From assembly GCA_963693285.1 (NCBI GenBank), contig OY848924.1, forward strand, positions 2,904,144-2,968,143: a stretch of 64,000 bases of DNA. The letters are read 5' to 3'. Positions 12,628 through 25,261 of the stretch are shown one piece after another. The notes beneath the pieces are model-generated. The model was not told the DNA's origin, made no database searches, and saw only the letters and a program-made list of their open reading frames with translations. The position numbers and the translations under genes were made by a program. The first letter of the stretch is position 1; the number at the start of each line of letters is the position of its first letter. This DNA comes from Xestospongia muta (taxonomy: Eukaryota; Porifera; Demospongiae; Haplosclerida; Petrosiidae).

Positions 12628-13018
12628 TGTTTGTTACTTATTGTTATATACAGGTAATAAGACACTGACAGAGATGAAACAAGTGTACTTTCAAATGAAG
12701 AATGAAGTATTTGTTGGTTCAGGTATTGCTGGTACATTCCTCAATATGACTCAAAAATCACGTAATCTTGAGCACATTTTAAGAAGAGAAATTGGAGATA
12801 CTCCACTTAACAGTATACATAAACCAAAGTATGATTGATATAGTGTGTACTTATAATCATTTGATTCTTAGAATAATGATATGTACTATTAACAAAGAAC
12901 AACTTCACTTAAAGTCCAATTCTTTAATAACTTTATGAGAGATAAACCAGAACTAACAGACAGTAAGTTTTAATATATAGCTAAACAACAGATAAGTATT
13001 GTTCCTTTCTTTCCACAG

Positions 13019-13317
13019 TTCCTGCATGGAAAGCAGCTAGAGCAACTAGTGCAGCTCCTATGTACTTTACACCTTATCAAGGCAAGTATGTTGATGGAGG
13101 TGTCATGGCTAATAATCCATGTGAGTTTGCTATGAAAGAGATCAACTTGTATGACCAATCCATGGGAATACCAGAGTGACATCTTCTATTAACTATGTCT
13201 GTGGGTACTGGTATATATCCAGACAAGACACTAGAAGGAGGAGAGTAGGGCAAAGGATTTAATATTAAGAAAAAGTTACAATATGTTAAAGAAATGGTGG
13301 ACATGTTAAGTCAAGCT
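13019..13317 (+). pseudogene. Patatin exon with catalytic aspartate (copy 1, two stops)
   Basis: The acceptor at 13018 and donor at 13318 enclose 299 nt. The start reads PAWKAARATSAAPMYF and continues to GKYVDGGVMANNP, the conserved patatin Asp-Gly motif that completes the Ser-Asp dyad. In-frame TGA (13177-13179, CGA in copy 2) and TAG (13246-13248, TGG in copy 2) end it early. It also lies downstream of the 1-nt frameshift in the preceding exon. Confidence 0.8.
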
Positions 13318-13401
13318 GTGAGTTGTATAACTAAATTATGTTAACATGTAGTCTCACTGAAGAGGAAGTAACTTTTATAGATGATTTAGATGACCTTTTA
13401 A

Positions 13402-13536
13402 GGAATGTTTAATTGTATTCATAACATAGTCAATAGTTAATTGTATTCATAGCTTCCAAATATGGTCATGAGCTGGTCAATTGTTCCTTCTTCCTTAGTT
13501 ATAAATTATTGTCTATGTAAACTGTGTTCAGTTATG
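13402..13536. repeat. 135-bp direct repeat flanking the 13.3-kb intronic insertion (left)
   Basis: The block from GGAATGTTTAATTGTATTC to GTGTTCAGTTATG recurs in direct orientation at 26890-27026, and also at about 60330-60465 in copy 2 of the locus. Between the two copies here lie a TIR element, a MULE, a satellite, a second MULE fragment, a LINE and a MITE. It is far too long for a transposition target duplication, so local duplication or ectopic recombination is more likely. Confidence 0.75.
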
Positions 13537-13537
13537 C

Positions 13538-14313
13538 CAGGAGCTCATGAGCGTCGTGAAGTGACGCCTAGGAGCGTCAAACATCCTTCACCAACTGTTG
13601 TCAAATCAAGGCTTAGAACCTATGTCGTATATGGACATAACTGCTAAGTGTTTTGCATTTTAATAACTTCTGGGCTGTAACCTCTTAGTAGGTGTGCTTA
13701 AATAGATAAATTTAAGAGAAGTCAAGAAGTCAAGAAGATGGCCAAGCAACCTTGAACAACATATATCATTATATTCCGACACAAGGTAACTCCAAAGTGT
13801 CCTGGTATTCTATGTGGACAAGGTGGCACAGGCCAAAGTGCCTACTTCCTTGTACCACGCAGCAAGGAAACTACCAAAACGTTCGTTACCCTTGTAATAG
13901 ATGCAAAAAAGCTGGCAGAAAGTTCTTTATAAGAACTCCAGCAACTTCCCTAGCCTGAGACTAGTTTTCATGTATTGCCAGAGAACTAGTCTTGTTGAAA
14001 AAAGTGATATATGTTCTTCAACTGTTTCCAATTCTTTAATGACAAAAACCTCCATAACTTCCAAGTCCAATTCTTTTAAACTTTTCTCGATGCACATAAC
14101 TTCTTTCTTAGTTTCGACTTCTTCATTTTACTCACCATAGATGATTGTAATAATATTTATTGCTCCGTCACGTACTTAGCAGTACTTATGCTACGTAAGT
14201 GTATTTTCCTTATATGGAATAATCCTTGACCGTGTTTCGACAATGGTTAGAATACAAATATAATGGCAGTTTGACGCTCCTTTGCGTCGCTTCGGGACGC
14301 TCATGCGCTCCTG
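13538..14313. mobile_element. Approximately 776-bp TIR element next to the MULE (copy 1)
   Basis: The left end from CAGGAGCTCATGAGCGTCG to about 13583 is the imperfect reverse complement of the right end from TTTGACGCTCC to CATGCGCTCCTG at 14313, giving TIRs of about 45 bp. The interior is mostly non-coding; short frames (13752-13958, 13901-14140) resemble nothing I know. No clean target duplication is visible. The right end abuts the FLYWCH-MULE coding region, so this could be the 5' part of that transposon rather than a separate element. A shorter relative lies at 60467-61232. Confidence 0.5.
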
Positions 14314-14336
14314 TAATTGGTAACATTAATTTTATC

Positions 14337-15709
14337 ATGGAATTCACTACTACTAAGAGAGGGCACTTATTTATAGAGGACACAGATATGTTATTAATAG
14401 AAGAGGACAGGATGGTAGAATTTTCTGGAGATGTGGGAGAAGTAGAAGCTGCAGTGGTTCTATTACTACAATGGATGATAACATTCTATCTCAAAGAGAT
14501 GCCCGTAATCATGAGCCAGACAAGGATGAAATTGCAATAGAAAAAATTGTTTCCAACATGAAGATAAAGGCCATGGAGACTACAAGACCAATTCCTGCTA
14601 TATATCATGATGCAATTCAAGAGATAGCTAGCATGAACAAGAAAGATGATCTTGCCTCAAAGATGCCTACATTTGATTAATGTAAAACATCTTTGTATGA
14701 CAGTTGGCGTAAACGATTACCAACAATTCCCGAAAGTCGGGGAAATGTACATTTTCATGACGAATGGGTTAAGACACCTTCTAGAGAACCTTTTCTTATT
14801 GCTGAGGATGGAGATGGAGATGATAAGCTAATAATATTTGGAACAGACAAAAATACTGAGCTACTATGTGAGTCAGATACAATTTATGTAGACGGTACTT
14901 TTCAGACTTGTCCTAAATTGTTTTACCAAATATTCACCATGCATGCATTCAAACACGGCAAGCAGTACCCGCTAATTTATGCTTTTCTTCCAAACAAACA
15001 AAGATGCACTTATGAGAGGGCTATGAATCTAGTCAGACAGAAGGCTGATGTACTGCAGCTTACTTTAAACCCACAGACTGTTGTTAGTGATTTCGAACTA
15101 GCAATAAAGCAGACAATACAGTTAGCTTTTCCTGATGCACAATTTCAGGGGTGCTACTATCATTTTTACCAGGCAATAATGCAAAAAACACAAACACTTG
15201 GATTACAAGTACAATATCAAGATGATACCCTGGGACTTAAGTCATTCATCAGGAAAACCGTTGCCCTAGCTTTTGTACTAATACCGTTCATTCATTTTGT
15301 ATAGCAAGGCATTAAAACTAATAGGCCTGATCTACCTAATATTGACAATTTCGTCTCTTACTTTTAAGATGTCTGGCTAGTTGGACACTTTCCAAAGGCT
15401 GAATGGAATGTCTACAACACAGATGGCCCACGGACCAACAATCATTTAGAGGGTTGGCATAACTGACTAAAAAGAGTCGTCGGAAAACCACACCCTAACA
15501 TCTTCAAATGTGTGGAGATTTTTCAAAGGGAGCAAACATCCACAGAAATATCTCTCCAACAGTTATCAACAGGATCAAAACCACACAGAAGGACCTTAAA
15601 GTCAATAACAAGAGACAAAGAGATTACTGAACTTAAGAACAGGTTTTCAAATAATGCTATCAGCTTGTCTGAATATGTAGCTGATATGGCTGCACACACT
15701 AACATATAG
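14337..15709 (+). pseudogene. FLYWCH-MULE transposase, copy 1, degraded
   Basis: The frame begins MEFTTTKRG, a FLYWCH zinc-finger start. After a frameshift it continues with the RNHEPDKDE tail typical of the FLYWCH histidine end. From about 14690 the MULE transposase core is clear: YVDGTFQTCPKLFYQIFTMH, then VVSDFELAIKQ, then GCYYHFYQAI, and finally TNNHLEGWHN, supplying the Asp, Asp and Glu of the catalytic triad. In-frame stops occur at TAA 14678, TAG 15302, TAA about 15366 and TGA about 15464, so it is dead. The first and last stops are shared with copy 2, and the other two are private. It sits inside the long patatin intron. The family assignment is strong. Confidence 0.85.
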
Positions 15710-15903
15710 GTAAATTTAGAACTTACATATCTGTAGTCATATAATACAATACTTATACAATACTTACTTTTTCTATATTGTACATTTCTACCATTTTGAA
15801 AATAATTATTATTTATTTAATGAAACTTAATAAGTAGGCAAAACTGTAATATGCGAGAATTAGTAGGCAAAGACGGAGTAGCCGAACCTGGGATAATCCA
15901 TAC
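15710..15903. other. Spacer between MULE and satellite
   Basis: AT-rich DNA without an open frame. It ends in a conserved block (GCAAAGACGGAGTAG...GGGATAATCCAT) that also precedes the satellite in the second copy at about 62755-62800. It may be the 3' end of the MULE. Confidence 0.4.
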
Positions 15904-18900
15904 AGGAGCGTTATCATGGTAACTGTAAATAGACATGGTGACATTACTCAGAATATTAGGAAGAAAGAGTTATTGCTGGTAAGTTAAGTTTGAAGTTGTC
16001 CATAATAGTCATTCTTATAACTATTCTATATACAGGAGTGTTGTCATGGTAACTGTGAAATGGGCATGGTGACATTACTCAGAATGTTAGGAAGAAAGAG
16101 TTATTGCTGGTAAGTTAAGGTTTAAAGTGGTCTGTAGTAGTCATTTTTATAATTATTCTATATATAGGAGTGTTGTCGTAGAAACTATAAAAGTGGGTGT
16201 GGTAACTTTTCCCAAATATTATGAAGAAAGTGTTATTGCTGGTAAGTTAAAGTTTGAAGTTGTCTATAATAGTTGTTTCTATAACTATTATATATACAGG
16301 AGTGTTGTCGTGGCAACTGTAAATGTGGGTGTGGTGACTAAATCTAGAATATTAGGATTAGAGTTATTGCTGATAAGTTAAAGTTAGAAGTTGTCTCTAA
16401 TAGACATTTTTATAATTATTCTATATACAAGAGTGTTGTCGAGGCAACTGTAATAGTGGATGTGGTGACTTTTCCCAAAATATTAAGAAGAAAGAGTTAT
16501 TGCTGATAAGTTAATGTTTGAAGTTGTCTATAAGTCATTTTTATAACTCTTTTTTATAAATGAACGTTGTGACATTACCCAGAATATTAGGAAGAAAGAG
16601 TTATTGCTGGTAAGTTAAAGTTTTAAAATTGTCAGTGATGGTTATTTTAAAATTATTTTATGGGTAGGAGTATTGTCATGGCAACTATAAAAGTTGATGT
16701 GGTGACTAAATCCAGAATAATGGGAAGAAAGAGTTATTGCAGGTAAGTTTAGTTTTGAAGTTGTCTGTGATGGTCATTTTTATAGTTATTCTATATATAT
16801 AGGAGCGTTGTCATAGTAACTGTAAATATGGGTGTGGTGACTTTTCCCAAAATATTAGGAAGAAAGAGTTATTGCTGGTAAGTTAAGTTTAAGGTTGTCT
16901 ATAATAGTCATTTTTATAATTATTCTATATACAGTAGTGTTGTCATGGTAACTGTGAAATGGGCATGGTGACATTACTCAGAATATTATGAAGAAAGAGT
17001 TATTGCTGGTAAGTTAAAGTTTAAAGTGGTCTGTAGTAGTCATTTTTATGATTATTCTATATATAGGAGTGTTGTCGTAGAAACTATAAAAGTGGGTGTG
17101 GTAACTTTTCCCAAATATTAGGAAGAAAGTGTTATTGCTGGTAAGTTAAAGTTTGAAGTTGTCTCTAATAGACATTTTTATAATTATTCTATATACAAGA
17201 GTGTTGTCGAGGCAACTGTAATAGTGGATGTGGTGATTTTTCCCAAAATATTAAGAAGAAAGTGTTATTGCTTGTAAATTAAGGTTTGAAGTTGTCTGTA
17301 ATAGTCATTTTAATAATTATTTTATGCATAGGAGTGTTTTGTCATGGCAACTGTAAAAGTGGGTGTGGTAACTTTTCCTAAATTATTAGAAGGAAAGAGT
17401 TATTGCTGGTAAGTTAAAGTTTGACCTTGTCTATAATAGTCATTTTTATAACTATTTTATGCATAGGAGTGTTGTCGTGGCAACTGTAAATAGATGTTGT
17501 GACATAACCCAGAATATTATGAAGAAAGAGTTATTGCTTGTAAATTAAGGTTTGAAGTTGTCTGTAGTAGTCATTTTAATAACTATTTTATGGATGGGAG
17601 TGTTGTCATGGCAACTGTAAAAGTGGGTGTGGTAACTTTTCCCAAGTTATTAAAGTTTGAAGTTGTCTATAATAGTCATTTTTATAACTATTATATGTAC
17701 AGGAGTGTTGTCGTGGCAACAGTAAAAGTTGGTGTGATGACTAAATCCAGAATGGTGGGAAGAAAGAGTTATTGCTGGTAAGTTAAAGTTGTCTATAATA
17801 GTCATTTTTATAGCTATTTTATGCATAGGAGTGTTGTTGTGGCAACTGTAAATGGATGTTTTGACATTACCCAGAATATTAGGAAGAAAGAGTTATTGCT
17901 GATAAGTTAAAGTTAGAAGTTGTCTCTAATAGATTTTTTATGATTATTCTATATACAGGAGTATTGTCGAGGCAACTGTAATAATGGATGTGGTGACTTT
18001 TTCCAAAATATTAAGAAGAAAGAGTTATTGCTTGTAAATTAAGGTTTGAAGTTGTCTGTAATAGTCATTTTTATAGCTATTTTATGCATAGGAGTGTTGT
18101 CGTGGCAACTGTAAATGGATGTTGTGACATTACCCAGAATATTAGAAAGAAAAAGTTATTGTTGGTAAGTTAAGTTTTAAAATTGTCTGTGATGGTTATT
18201 TTTATAATTATTTTATGTGTAGGAGTGTTGTCATGGCAACTGTAAAAGTTGGTGTGATGACTAAATCCAGAATATTAGGAAGAAAGTGTTATTGCTTGTA
18301 AGTTAAAGTTTGAAGTTGTCTCTAATAGACATTTTTATAATTATTCTATATATAGGAATGTTGTCGTAGAAACTATAAAAGTGGGTGTGGTAGCTTTTCC
18401 CAAATATTAGGAAGAAAGTGTTATTGCAGGTAAGTTCAGTTTTGAAGTTGTCTGTGATGGTCATTTTTATAGTTATTCTATATATATAGGAGTGTCGTCA
18501 TAGTAACTGTAAAGTGGGTGTGGTGACTTTTTCCAAATATTAGGAAGAAAGAGTTATTGCTGGTAAGTTAAGGTTTAAAGTGGTCTGTAGTAGTCATTTT
18601 TATAATTATTCTATATATAGAAGTGTTGTCGTAGAAACTATAAAAGTGGGTGTGGTAACTTTTCCCAAATATTAGGAAGAAAGTGTTATTGCAGGTAAGT
18701 TAAAGTTTGAAGTTGTCTATAATAGTTGTTTCTATAACTATTATATATACAGGAGTGTTGTCGTGGCAACTGTAAATGTGGGTGTGGTGACTAAATTTAG
18801 AATATTAGGAAGAAAGAGTTATTGCTGATAAGTTAAAGTTAGAAGTTGTCTCTAATAGACATTTTTATAATTATTCTATATACAAAAGTGTTGTCGAGGC

Positions 18901-21900
18901 AACTGTAATAGTGGATGTGGTGATTTTTCCCAAAATATTATGAAGAAAGTGTTATTGCTTGTAAATTAAGGTTTGAAGTTGTCTGTAATAGTCATTTTAA
19001 TAATTATTTTATGCATAGGAGTGTTGTCATGGCAACTGTAAAAGTGGCTGTGGTAACTTTTCCTAAATTATTAGAAGGAAAGAGTTATTGCTGGTAAGTT
19101 AAAGTTTGACCTTGTCTATAATAGTCATTTTTATAACTATTTTATGCATAGGAGTGTTGTCGTGGCAACTGTAAATAGATGTTGTGACATAACCCAGAAT
19201 ATTATGAAGAAAGAGTTATTGCTTGTAAATTAAGGTTTGAAGTTGTCTGTAGTAGTCATTTTAATAACTATTTTATGGATGGGAGTGTTGTCATGGCAAC
19301 TGTAAAAGTGGGTGTGGTAACTTTTCCCAAGTTATTAAAGTTTGAAGTTGTCTATAATAGTCATTTTTATAACTATTATATGTACAGGAGTGTTGTCGTG
19401 GCAACAGTAAAAGTTGGTGTGATGACTAAATCCAGAATGGTGGGAAGAAAGAGTTATTGCTGGTAAGTTAAAGTTGTCTATAATAGTCATTTTTATAGCT
19501 ATTTTATGCATAGGAGTGTTTTTGTGGCAACTGTAAATGGATGTTTTGACATTACCCAGAATATTAGGAAGAAAGAGTTATTGCTGATAAGTTAAAGTTA
19601 GAAGTTGTCTCTAATAGATTTTTTATGATTATTCTATATACAGGAGTATTGTCGAGGCAACTGTAATAATGGATGTGGTGACTTTTTCCAAAATAATAAG
19701 AAGAAAGAGTTATTGCTTGTAAATTAAGGTTTGAAGTTGTCTGTAATAGTCATTTTTATAGCTATTTTATGCATAGGAGTGTTGTCGTGGCAACTGTAAA
19801 TGGATGTTGTGACATTACCCAGAATATTAGAAAGAAAAAGTTATTGTTGGTAAGTTAAGTTTTAAAATTGTCTGTGATGGTTATTTTTATAATTATTTTA
19901 TGTGTAGGAGTGTTGTCATGGCAACTGTAAAAGTTGGTGTGATGACTAAATCCAGAATATTAGGAAGAAAGAGTTATTGCTGGTAAGTTAAAGTTTGAAG
20001 TTGTCTATAATAGTTGTTTCTATAACTATTATATATACAGGAGTGTTGTCGTGGCAACTGTAAATGTGGGTGTGGTGACTAAATCTAGACTATTAGGAAG
20101 AAACAGTTATTGCTGATAAGTTAAAGTTAGAAGTTGTCTCTAATAGACATTTTTATAATTATTCTATATACAAGAGTGTTGTCGAGGCAACTGTAATAGT
20201 GGATATGGTGACTTTCCCAAAATATTAGGAAGAAGGAGTTATTGCTGGTAAGTTAAAGTTTGACCTTGTCTATAATAGTCATTTTTATAACTATTTTATG
20301 CATAGGAGTGTTGTCGTGGCAACTGTAAATGGATGTTGAGACATTACCCAGAATATTAGGAAGAAAGAGTTATTGCTTCTAAATTAAGGTTTGAAGTTGT
20401 CTGTAATATTCATTTTAATAACTATTTTATGCATAGGAGTGTTGTCATGGCAAATGTAAAAGTGGGTGTGGTAACTTTTCCCAAATTATTAGAAAGAAAG
20501 AGTTATTGCTGGTAATTATTCTATATATAGGAATGTTGTCGTAGAAACTATAAAAGTGGGTGTGGTAGCTTTTCTTAAATATTAGGAAAAAAGTGTTATT
20601 GCAGGTAAGTTCAGTTTTGAACTTGTCTGTGATGGTCATTTTTATAGTTATTCTATATATATAAGAGCGTCGTCATAGTAACTGTAAAAGTGGGTGTGGT
20701 GACTTTTCCCAAAATATTAGGAAGAAAGAGTTATTGCTGATAAGTTAAAGTTTGAAGTTGTCTATAATAGTCATTTTTATAACTCTTTTTTATGCATAGG
20801 AGTGTTGTCGTGGCAACTGTTAATGGATGTTGTGACATTACCCAGAATATTAGGAAGAAAATGTTATAGTTGGTAAGTTAAGTTTTAAGATTGTCTGTGA
20901 TGGTTATTTTTATAATTATTTTATGTGTAGGAGTGTTGTCATGGCAACTGTAAAAGTTGGTGTGATGACTAAATCCAGAATATTAGGAAGAAAGTGTTAT
21001 TGCTTGTAAGTTAAAGTTTGAAGTTGTCTCTAATAGACATTTTTATAATTATTCTATATATAGGAATGTTGTCGTAGAAACTATAAAAGTGGGTGTGGTA
21101 GCTTTTCCCAAATATTAGGAAGAAAGTGTTATTGCAGGTAAGTTCAGTTTTGAAGTTGTCTGTGATGGTCATTTTTATAGTTATTCTATATATATAGGAG
21201 CGTCGTCATAGTAACTGTAAAGTGGGTGTGGTGACTTTTTCCAAAATATTAGGAAGAAAGAGTTATTGCTGGTAAGTTAAGGTTTAAAGTGGTCTGTAGT
21301 AGTCATTTTTATAATTATTCTATATATAGAAGTGTTGTCGTAGAAACTATAAAAGTGGGTGTGGTAACTTTTCCCAAATATTAGGAAGAAAGTGTTATTG
21401 CAGGTAAGTTAAAGTTTGAAGTTGTCTATAATAGTTGTTTCTATAACTATTATATATACAGGAGTGTTGTCGTGGCAACTGTAAATGTGGGTGTGGTGAC
21501 TAAATTTAGAATATTAGGAAGAAAGAGTTATTGCTGATAAGTTAAAGTTAGAAGTTGTCTCTAATAGACATTTTTATAATTATTCTATATACAAAAGTGT
21601 TGTCGAGGCAACTGTAATAGTGGATGTGGTGACTTTTTCCAAAATATTATGAAGAAAGAGTTATTGCTGGTAAGTTAAAGTTTGAAGTTGTCTGTAATAG
21701 TCATTTTTATAACTATTTTATGCATAGGAGTGTTGTCATGGCAACTGTAAATGGATGTTGAGACATTACCCAGAATATTAAGAAGAAAGAGTTATTGCTG
21801 GTAAGTTAAAGTTTGAAGTCGTCTCTAATAGACAATTTTATAATTATTCTATATATAAGAGTGTCGTCATAGCAACTATAAAAGTGGGTGTGGTAACTTT

Positions 21901-21968
21901 TCACAAAATATTTGGATGAAAGATTTATTGCTGATAAGTTATGGTTTAAAGTTGTCTATAATAATCAT
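15904..21968 (+). repeat. Satellite array, about 133-bp monomers carrying splice-site-like motifs
   Basis: About 45 tandem monomers fill 6 kb. A typical monomer runs from AGGAGTGTTGTCATGGCAAC through AATATTAGGAAGAAAGAG to TTATTGCTG, then GTAAGTT, then AGTCATTTTTATAATTATTC and TATATACAG. In many units a 73-75-nt block is bounded by an AG acceptor (TATATACAG or TATATATAG) and a GTAAGT donor, with a spacer of about 58 nt, close to the short-intron size of real genes nearby. Some 75-nt blocks encode SVVMATVKVGVV followed by TFPKILGRKSYCW without a stop; others are 73 nt and would shift frame. Higher-order duplication is visible: about 17150-18285 recurs at about 18837-19971, and about 18224-18930 recurs at about 20931-21640. 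It lies wholly inside the patatin intron. Confidence 0.9.
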
Positions 21969-22042
21969 ATATTACCAAAATTTAGTATTTAGGACTAGTA
22001 TCAGTCAATCAGTCAGTCAGTCTGATTGCTCGTGAGATAGAA

Positions 22043-22459
22043 ATGGAATTTATTACTACTCAGAAAGGTGGAAAAGCTGTTCTTCTTGATGGTTGTTGAT
22101 ACACTTTCAATCGTTCGATGGATGATGAAAGGACATACTGGAGGTGTTCAAACAGACAATATTCAGCATGGCTCATTCTGCAGAACAGTGCACTAATTAA
22201 ATAAACAGGAGATCATAGCCATCCAGTTGACAGATGTGATGGAATTCTTGAGAAACTAAAAAGCAGCATGAGGAAGAGAGCTGTAGAAGAAGTCATGCCA
22301 ATTTCTTCAATTTATAATGACACACTTGTTGATATTGCTACAAATTATGAAGATGTTGATGTTGCCCAGAAGATGCCTACATTTGCAGTCGTGAAGTCAT
22401 CATTCTATCAAAGTCGCCAAAAGAGACTTCACCCATTCCTCGATCACGAGAAGATGTAA
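22043..22459 (+). pseudogene. FLYWCH zinc-finger fragment of a second MULE-type transposase
   Basis: From MEFITTQKGGK the frame passes a TGA and then gives YTFNRSMDDERTYWRCSNR and, after a second stop, GDHSHPVDRCDG. This is the FLYWCH order of aromatic, W-x-C, and the closing H-x-H. The tail (VAQKMPTFAVVKSSFYQSRQ) aligns with the KMPTFD...SLYDSWRK segment of the MULE at 14.6 kb. It is therefore the N-terminal part of a related but different FLYWCH-MULE transposase. It stops where LINE sequence begins, and the DDE core is absent. Confidence 0.75.
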
Positions 22460-25261
22460 GCTTGCAAGAAGAATGGGATTCTTCCATTATTTCTACCCAA
22501 TACCCCAAATCTCCAGCCCCCATCTTTCAGCACACCCATTTCACTTCACCACTCTGATACTTCCTCGTCCTTTTCCTCTGTTGCTTCTACATCTCCTCTA
22601 CCTTTTCATTCTAATCATTCTCCTCCTACTATTTCACCCTCTTCCACTGCCAGTACTCCATCACTCTCACTAAATCATTCAACTGCTCCTCTTGCTATTA
22701 CCACTGCTGCTCCTACTATTATCACTGCTGTCCCTTCTATAACCACTCCCTCTTCCTCTGCAACCTCTCTGCCTAAATCCTCACAGAATCCTTTTTTAGC
22801 CAAAAGTCATCATCGTCCTTCACGAAAACCTCCACTCCTTCCTCTTCCTCCACACTTTTTATGTCAAAAAACAAACTCCACCTTTCATTTCATCCACTCA
22901 ATCAAGTCTTCAATCCATTGTACCACTTCCTCCCCCTCTGTCAAGTCTTGAGACCAGCTTACCAACATCTCATCCTTCTTCAAATCTCATACCCAACTTA
23001 CCTCTACCTCCTCTTGCCTCATCATTTCATCACAATGCTCCATTACCCCCTTTTTCAAATCACCAACCCAACCTACTCTTACATCATCCTCATCCAAGTC
23101 TTCAACCCAACCTACCTTCTCTTCCACTTCCTCCTACTCTTCAATCCAGTCTACCACTTCTTTTGCCTCCACCTTTCCCTTTACCTCCTCCTTTTTCTCA
23201 ACCCCTCCCCTACTACCTCCTTAACATTCAACTCTTTATCCCAATGTCACAACATCTCTCTACTCACAAGATTGTCACCCTCCATCTCTCTCTCTTCTTT
23301 CTCCCGATCATCAGCTTCTTCCTGTTCTATCAAACCTTCTATCAACTTTGCTTGTCCCATTCCTCTGTCTTCCTGCTTCCAACTCACATCCTCAAACTCA
23401 ATAAAGATCTTCTATTTTAATGCTCGCAGCATTCTTCCTAAACTAGATGAACTATCTGCTCTCTGCTCTGTCCTCAATCCTGATCTGTATTGTGGAATTA
23501 TGGCTATCTGCTGACATTCCCAATCCTGATATTGCTCTGGCTAATTACATCTTATTTTGTCGTGATTGTAACCACCATGGTGATGGTATTGTTGTCTTTG
23601 TAAAATCTCACTTTATTGTTTCTGAAGTTTATGTTTCTCCTAAAATTGAATTTCTTCTCCTATCTATTAAGGTTAATCACTGCTCTTTTTCAATTGACAC
23701 TTACTACTGATCTCCATCCTCATCTGACGATCTGGATCTCTTATTTGGTGACCTCACATCCCTTAATCCCTCATTTTTTCTAATCTTATCCTTTTAGGTG
23801 ATTTTAACATTAATTTTTACTCTACTTCTTCCTCCATGACCAAACTGGATGTCATCATATCTGATACTTTTAACCTTAAGCAAATCGTTAATGCTCCCAC
23901 TCTTCTCACACTGATACACCTTCCACTATTGATCTTGTTTTTCTTCCATTTAACGTTGACATTCCTCCTTGTAGTATTCTTCCTCCTGTTTCTTATTCAG
24001 ACCATTTCTCTATTCTTTCCTCCCTTCCCACTGATTTTGTTAACAGTCCCTACCCCTCCCCTCCTCGTAAGGTCTGGCTATACCATCTTGCTGACTTTGA
24101 GCATGCTAATGCCCCTCCTCAGTTCCATTGACTGGAAAGAATTACTCCCTTTGTCAGATCCTAACTCTTCCTGGGCCATATTTAAAGAACTTTTCCTCTG
24201 CATTATGACCACCACTGTCCCTAGCAAACTTGTGTACCCCTTACCAACTCTTATTATCATTGGATCAACCGATCATTCCTTAACCATGTCAAAAAAAAGA
24301 AAGTGAATCTTCTCTTTTGCTAAAGATCTGGTTCTCCTTCTCTTTGGGCCAAATACAGTTCTTATCATAACAAGACTCTAGCTTACCTCAGGCACCTAAA
24401 ATCCAAATTCTTTCATAATTTACTCACTTCTCACTTACTACAATCTTTTCAGTCTGTTGTTAAATCCATTTGCTCTAAATGTGTCTCCATTCCCTCCCTT
24501 ATCTATAATGGTTCTCCTGTAACTTCATCCTCTTCTAAAAAAGATGTTCTAAATCAATACTTCTCTTGTTTCAACACATCAACTGCCCCTTTACCTCCTC
24601 TTGCTCATGATCCCTTTACTTCACTACATGACAACTCTCCAGATTTTCTCTGCGACCCAGATGAAATCTGCAGTCTCATTTCTTGTATTCCTGTTGACAT
24701 TGCTTCTGGTCCTGACAGTATCTCCTCTATTATGCTCCACAAGACAGCTCCTAATATTTCACCTCCTCTTTCCCTTATTTTCAATTCCTCCCTCTCAACA
24801 GGTATATTTCCTTCAGACTGGAAAAACTCCAATATTGTACCTATCCCCAAATGAAAACCTCTTCTTCATCCTCTTCAGACTATCGCCCAATTTCTCTACT
24901 TTCACTCCCAAGTAAGATCTTAGAACGTCACGTCTTTAACTATTTATGCAAATTTTGTTCTGCTCCCAATATCTTTTCAAATTGTCAGTTTGGTTTCTGA
25001 CCAGGATTCTCAACTAAAACTGCTATATTTTCTATTGTCAAATCTTGGTTTTCTTCACTGGATCACAAAAATGTAGTCTGTGCAGTTTTCTTCAATCTCA
25101 CTAAAGCATTTGACTCAGTCCCTCACAAGGCCTTACTTGACTCCTAATCTTCGCTCGACCTTCCTTATCTTTTATCTTGGCTCCATAGCTATCTGCAAGG
25201 GCGTACCCAACAAGTAATCATAAATGGTTCTCTATCTTCTAGATCTCAAGTCACCTCTGGT

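Noticed and set aside
15904..21968. CRISPR-like array
   Set aside because: Repeats are about 133 bp, contiguous and without unique spacers, in a eukaryotic intron.
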